17,510 nucleotides of DNA from a bacterium UBP11_UBA4055 (GTDB lineage Bacteria > UBA4055), in contig DFZN01000043.1 of NCBI GenBank assembly GCA_002382735.1, positions 183,164 to 200,673 on the forward strand. Reading direction: 5' to 3'. The notes under the pieces are model-generated. The model had not been told where the DNA came from, ran no database searches, and saw only the letters and a list, made by a program, of their open reading frames with translations. This document shows, one piece after another, positions 14,878 through 17,510 of the stretch. The position numbers and the translations under genes are program-made. How positions within the stretch are numbered: position 1 is the first letter of the stretch; the number at the start of each line of letters is the position of its first letter.

Positions 14878-15734
14878 TTCTTTTTGCCGTAATTAACAAG
14901 GATTATACCTGATAAGATCAGGGTTATTCCTGCGCCGGTCTGAATTCCGAAAGGTTCGGAAAGTATCAGTACCGCAAGGATTACCGTAAAAACAGGCTCC
15001 AGAAGATAGCCGAGAGCGGCTATTGTGGGTCCTATTTTTTTCTGTACATAGAACTGGAGCGAAAAAGGTACGAAAGTAGCAAATACCGCGAGGAAGAAGA
15101 GATAAAAAGCCAGTTTTGGATCCATGACAGCCGCAAGATCAGGAACGATATCTAAAGCAAATATCTCGAACATCATATATATAAGACCCATAATACCGCT
15201 TACGATGAACTGAACAGATACGAGAGAAAAAATATTCTCCTCCCTTGTGTAATGGCTGATGAAGAATATCTGGAACGCGAAAGCGAAGCCGCAGCCCAAT
15301 GTCCAGAGATCGCCTTTATTGAACGATATCGCGTTAAAATCAGTGACTGATAATAGAATTACGCCCAAAAAAGCCATTATTACGCTCAAATAAACCTTTG
15401 CGGTGATCTTTTTTTTCCAGAGGAAAAGCTCGATGAACGGAAGAAAAAGGACATAAGTGGCAGTAATGAAACCCGAGTTCGATGCGGTTGTATATTGGAG
15501 TCCTATCACCTGAAACAGCATCGCGAGACCGTTCGCCGCCCCGATGATCGAACCGTTCTTTATCACCCTTTTGTTCAAATTGATCTTTTTTCTGAAGATA
15601 ATGCTGAAAATGATCCCTGCGAAAAGAAATCTTACCGATATGAGGAAAGCTACGGAAAAACTTTCGAGCAGTATTTTGCCGAAAATGAAGGTGGATGCCC
15701 ACAGGAGATTTATGATAACAAGTATGAAGAACAT
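14874..15734 (-). CDS. EamA/DMT-family membrane transporter
   Basis: The 286-residue protein has about ten hydrophobic segments in two repeated halves, each beginning with a motif of the EamA type (INLLWASTFIFGKILL near the start and a second repeat whose later part reads IGPTIAALGYLLEPVF). The GSIIGAANGLAMLFQ and LEPVFTVILAVLILSEP segments are typical of drug/metabolite exporters. It probably effluxes an amino acid or small metabolite across the inner membrane; the substrate cannot be inferred. GGGAG lies 5 nt before the ATG. The adjacent stand-alone Lrp-domain gene is intriguing because Lrp-type proteins often control amino-acid exporters, but the two are convergent, not an operon. Confidence 0.9.
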   Translation of the reverse strand: MFFILVIINLLWASTFIFGKILLESFSVAFLISVRFLFAGIIFSIIFRKKINLNKRVIKNGSIIGAANGLAMLFQVIGLQYTTASNSGFITATYVLFLPFIELFLWKKKITAKVYLSVIMAFLGVILLSVTDFNAISFNKGDLWTLGCGFAFAFQIFFISHYTREENIFSLVSVQFIVSGIMGLIYMMFEIFALDIVPDLAAVMDPKLAFYLFFLAVFATFVPFSLQFYVQKKIGPTIAALGYLLEPVFTVILAVLILSEPFGIQTGAGITLILSGIILVNYGKKN

Positions 15735-15791
15735 TTCCGCTCCCGGTTATTGCCAATTGAAAAACGCGCACAAATTTATGTTATTTCGGCA

Positions 15792-15819
15792 ATTATAGCA
15801 AATTAAATTTATTTGTGAA
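15792..15819 (-). promoter_or_regulatory. Promoter for the EamA transporter
   Basis: On the minus strand TTCACA (15819-15814) and a perfect TATAAT (15797-15792) are 16 bp apart. A perfect 5-bp inverted repeat, GTGAA-CGATA-TTCAC (15815-15829), covers the -35 and could be an operator. Confidence 0.6.
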
Positions 15820-15914
15820 CGATATTCACAAGGGCTCAGGTCACTTAAAATCTCTGTTCTTCAGGCACTGTCGGGCGTGAATGTGTAAATAAATCATTAA
15901 CGGAATTTTTTTAT

Positions 15915-15943
15915 TTGATTGAACCAATTCAAAAACTTATCTT
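15915..15943 (+). promoter_or_regulatory. Candidate promoter for dnaB
   Basis: TTGATT at 15915-15920 and TATCTT at 15938-15943 with a 17-bp spacer, about 40 nt before the dnaB start. A TTGAA-CCAA-TTCAA inverted repeat (15919-15932) lies across the -35/spacer junction. The rest of the 248-bp gap between the transporter and dnaB shows no gene or strong hairpin. Confidence 0.45.
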
Positions 15944-15982
15944 TACCGTCCCGAAATAAAAAACTTATAAAACGGAGTGAGC

Positions 15983-17353
15983 ATGACGGACGATATGAAG
16001 AAAATACCTCCGCACGATCTTGAGATAGAAAAAGCACTTTTATGCTGTATAATGATAGATGAGGACTGGGTCGAAAAACTTACGGAGACCGATCTGAAGG
16101 AGGAATATTTTTATGCAAAACAGCATCAGTATATTTATCAGGCGGTGGTTCATCTTGTTAACGAGGGCAATAAAGTTGACCTTTTAAGCCTGAAAGACTA
16201 CCTTCATCAGTCGGGAAAGCTGACAGAATCAGGCGGAGTGTCATATCTGGCCGAGATATTGGAAAGCGTTCCGACCAGTGCGAACATACGACACTACGCA
16301 AAAATAGTCGAGAATAAATATATTTTGAGGTCGCTGATAAACATCAGCACAGATTCCATCACAGCTGCATACAGGGAGGAAAAGGATGCCCTGATGCTTT
16401 TAGACAAGCTTAACGGCGACATTTTTTCACTGGCCGAAAATAAAAAAAGAAATATTCCCCAGCTGATAGACAAAGTCGTGATGGAGACTTTCGGGCAGAT
16501 AGAGGAGTGGGCAAAGAAAAAGGGCGAACTTTCCGGGGTTACATCCGGATATCAGGAGCTTGACAGTTACACTGCCGGATGGCAGAAGAGCAACCTTATA
16601 GTTCTGGCCGCCCGTCCGAGTATGGGTAAGACACAGCTCGCGCTCAACTTCGCGATAAATGCCGCAAGGTCGGAGGAGAAGACACCGGTAGCGATCTTCT
16701 CTATCGAGATGGGCAGGAAGGAGCTTGCGATGAGGCTTTTATCAATGGTCAGCAATGTGCCGTTAAAAAAGCTCAGGACAGGAAACCTTGCGGAAAATGA
16801 CTGGACTACTCTCGGTCTTGGTATGGGTGAGCTCGGAGCACTTCCCATATTCATTGACGACTCTTCATCGTTGAATATTCTTGAGCTGAGGACCAAGGCG
16901 AGAAGGCTGAAAAAAGACAAGAACATCGGCTTTATAATCGTTGACTATATAGGACTGATGGATACCGATTCCGAAGTGGAAAGGCACGAAGGTATCTCCC
17001 GAATATCAAGGTCGCTCAAGGGTCTGTCAAAAGAGCTCGACATTCCGATCATGGTACTTTCCCAGCTCAACAGGGAGGTCGATAAGAGGCAGGATAAAAA
17101 GCCGATCCTCTCCGATCTGAGGGAATCAGGAGCGATCGAGCAGGACGCCGACCTTGTAATGTTCATTTTAAGACCGGAATTCTACGGAATAAAAGCGCCG
17201 GACGGAAGCGATCAGGAAGGTCTCGCGGAGATCATCATCGGCAAGCAGAGAAGCGGTCCGACCGGTTCGGTATATCTCCATTTCGACAAAAAATTCCTCA
17301 AGTTCGAAGAGAATATTGACAGGTTCACGGGCGGGAATTACAATCTCGACTGA
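15983..17353 (+). CDS. dnaB: Replicative DNA helicase DnaB
   Basis: The 456-residue protein has the DnaB order: an N-terminal helical domain (PPHDLEIEKALLCCIM at the start, SVPTSANIRHYAKIV near residue 100), a linker, and a RecA-like motor with Walker A ARPSMGKTQ (K216-T217), FSIEMGRKEL, Walker B ending IIVDYIGLM (D321), the gamma-phosphate-sensing LSQLNREVDKR, and LSDLRESGAIEQDADLVMF. The hexamer unwinds DNA ahead of the replication fork and recruits primase. Length is normal and no intein interrupts it. ATG at 15983 is chosen: GGAG at 15974-15977 is spaced 5 nt from it, whereas the in-frame GTG at 15977 overlaps that site. DYIGLM replaces the common DYLQLM, a tolerated variant. Confidence 0.97.
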   Translation: MTDDMKKIPPHDLEIEKALLCCIMIDEDWVEKLTETDLKEEYFYAKQHQYIYQAVVHLVNEGNKVDLLSLKDYLHQSGKLTESGGVSYLAEILESVPTSANIRHYAKIVENKYILRSLINISTDSITAAYREEKDALMLLDKLNGDIFSLAENKKRNIPQLIDKVVMETFGQIEEWAKKKGELSGVTSGYQELDSYTAGWQKSNLIVLAARPSMGKTQLALNFAINAARSEEKTPVAIFSIEMGRKELAMRLLSMVSNVPLKKLRTGNLAENDWTTLGLGMGELGALPIFIDDSSSLNILELRTKARRLKKDKNIGFIIVDYIGLMDTDSEVERHEGISRISRSLKGLSKELDIPIMVLSQLNREVDKRQDKKPILSDLRESGAIEQDADLVMFILRPEFYGIKAPDGSDQEGLAEIIIGKQRSGPTGSVYLHFDKKFLKFEENIDRFTGGNYNLD

Positions 17354-17430
17354 TGATTTAAAGAAAATAATTACTTGACTTATCGCGTCATCTTTATGAC
17401 ATTTATGAATAATATATGGCGGGAAACGGT

Positions 17431-17510
17431 ATGACATTGAAGAAAAAACTTGAAAAGATCAGAAAATTCATCACTCACGACCTGTGGTATGTGGATATTG
17501 AGGAGAGCGT
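17431..17510 (+). CDS. Start of a probable YihY/BrkB-family membrane protein (truncated by the window)
   Basis: Only 26 codons are visible. They read MTLKKKLEKIRKFITHDLWY and continue acidic. A basic N-terminal helix followed by F-[IL]-T-x-D-[IL]-W is the usual opening of YihY/BrkB (formerly called RNase BN-like) inner-membrane proteins, but such a short piece cannot prove it. An in-frame ATG also exists at 17416; 17431 is preferred because GCGGGA lies just upstream of it. Confidence 0.45.
   Translation, partial: MTLKKKLEKIRKFITHDLWYVDIEES

Noticed and set aside
17375..17415. TTGACT before the YihY-like gene as a promoter, and GTCAT-CTTT-ATGAC (17387-17400) as a terminator of dnaB
   Set aside because: No acceptable -10 box lies 16-18 bp from TTGACT, and the 5-bp hairpin is weak and not followed by a T-run.

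Overview
This is a bacterial chromosome window with moderate G+C (roughly 40-45% in the housekeeping part) and about 20 genes. No rRNA, tRNA, CRISPR array or insertion sequence was seen. Shine-Dalgarno sites (AGGAG/GGGGA types) and sigma-70-like promoters with exact 17-bp spacers are common. The phylum cannot be fixed from the sequence. A Wzm/Wzt glycan exporter combined with a TMTC-like membrane protein and a DUF2304 gene would fit a diderm from the FCB/candidate-phylum world (for example Ignavibacteria- or Delongbacteria-like), but that is a low-confidence inference.

Region 1 (1-11538) is a tightly packed, plus-strand surface-glycan locus. In order it encodes: the C-terminal part of a multi-pass TMTC/GT-C-like membrane protein, a polyprenyl-phosphate-sugar type GT2, a DUF2304 membrane protein, the ABC exporter permease (Wzm) and ATPase with a C-terminal cargo domain (Wzt), a GT-B type protein resembling KpsC/KpsS-type transferases, a GT4 glycosyltransferase, a TagF/TarL-like glycerol/ribitol-phosphate transferase, a fused cytidylyltransferase-SDR of the Acs1/Bcs1 type (predicted CDP-ribitol synthesis), a second TagF/TarL-like transferase and a GT2. 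Together they predict a polyol-phosphate (probably ribitol-phosphate) glycan built in the cytoplasm and exported by an ABC transporter.

The most striking feature is a mosaic island of about 6.3 kb inside this locus. Base composition falls from roughly 45-50% G+C to about 27% within wzt, just after the H-loop of the ATPase domain (about 3790-3840). It recovers inside the second TagF-like gene (about 10050-10260). Both boundaries lie inside conserved genes. This looks like serotype-type exchange in which the cargo-recognising half of Wzt was swapped together with the enzymes that make its cargo.

Region 2 (11540-17510) is housekeeping and accessory: a small conserved-looking hypothetical gene, serS, a decayed brnT toxin remnant followed by an apparently intact brnA antitoxin, exodeoxyribonuclease III (minus strand), a stand-alone Lrp/AsnC effector-domain protein transcribed divergently from it, an EamA/DMT transporter (minus strand, overlapping its convergent neighbour by 4 nt), dnaB, and the first codons of a probable YihY/BrkB-family membrane protein running off the window. 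Six good promoter candidates serve this second half.
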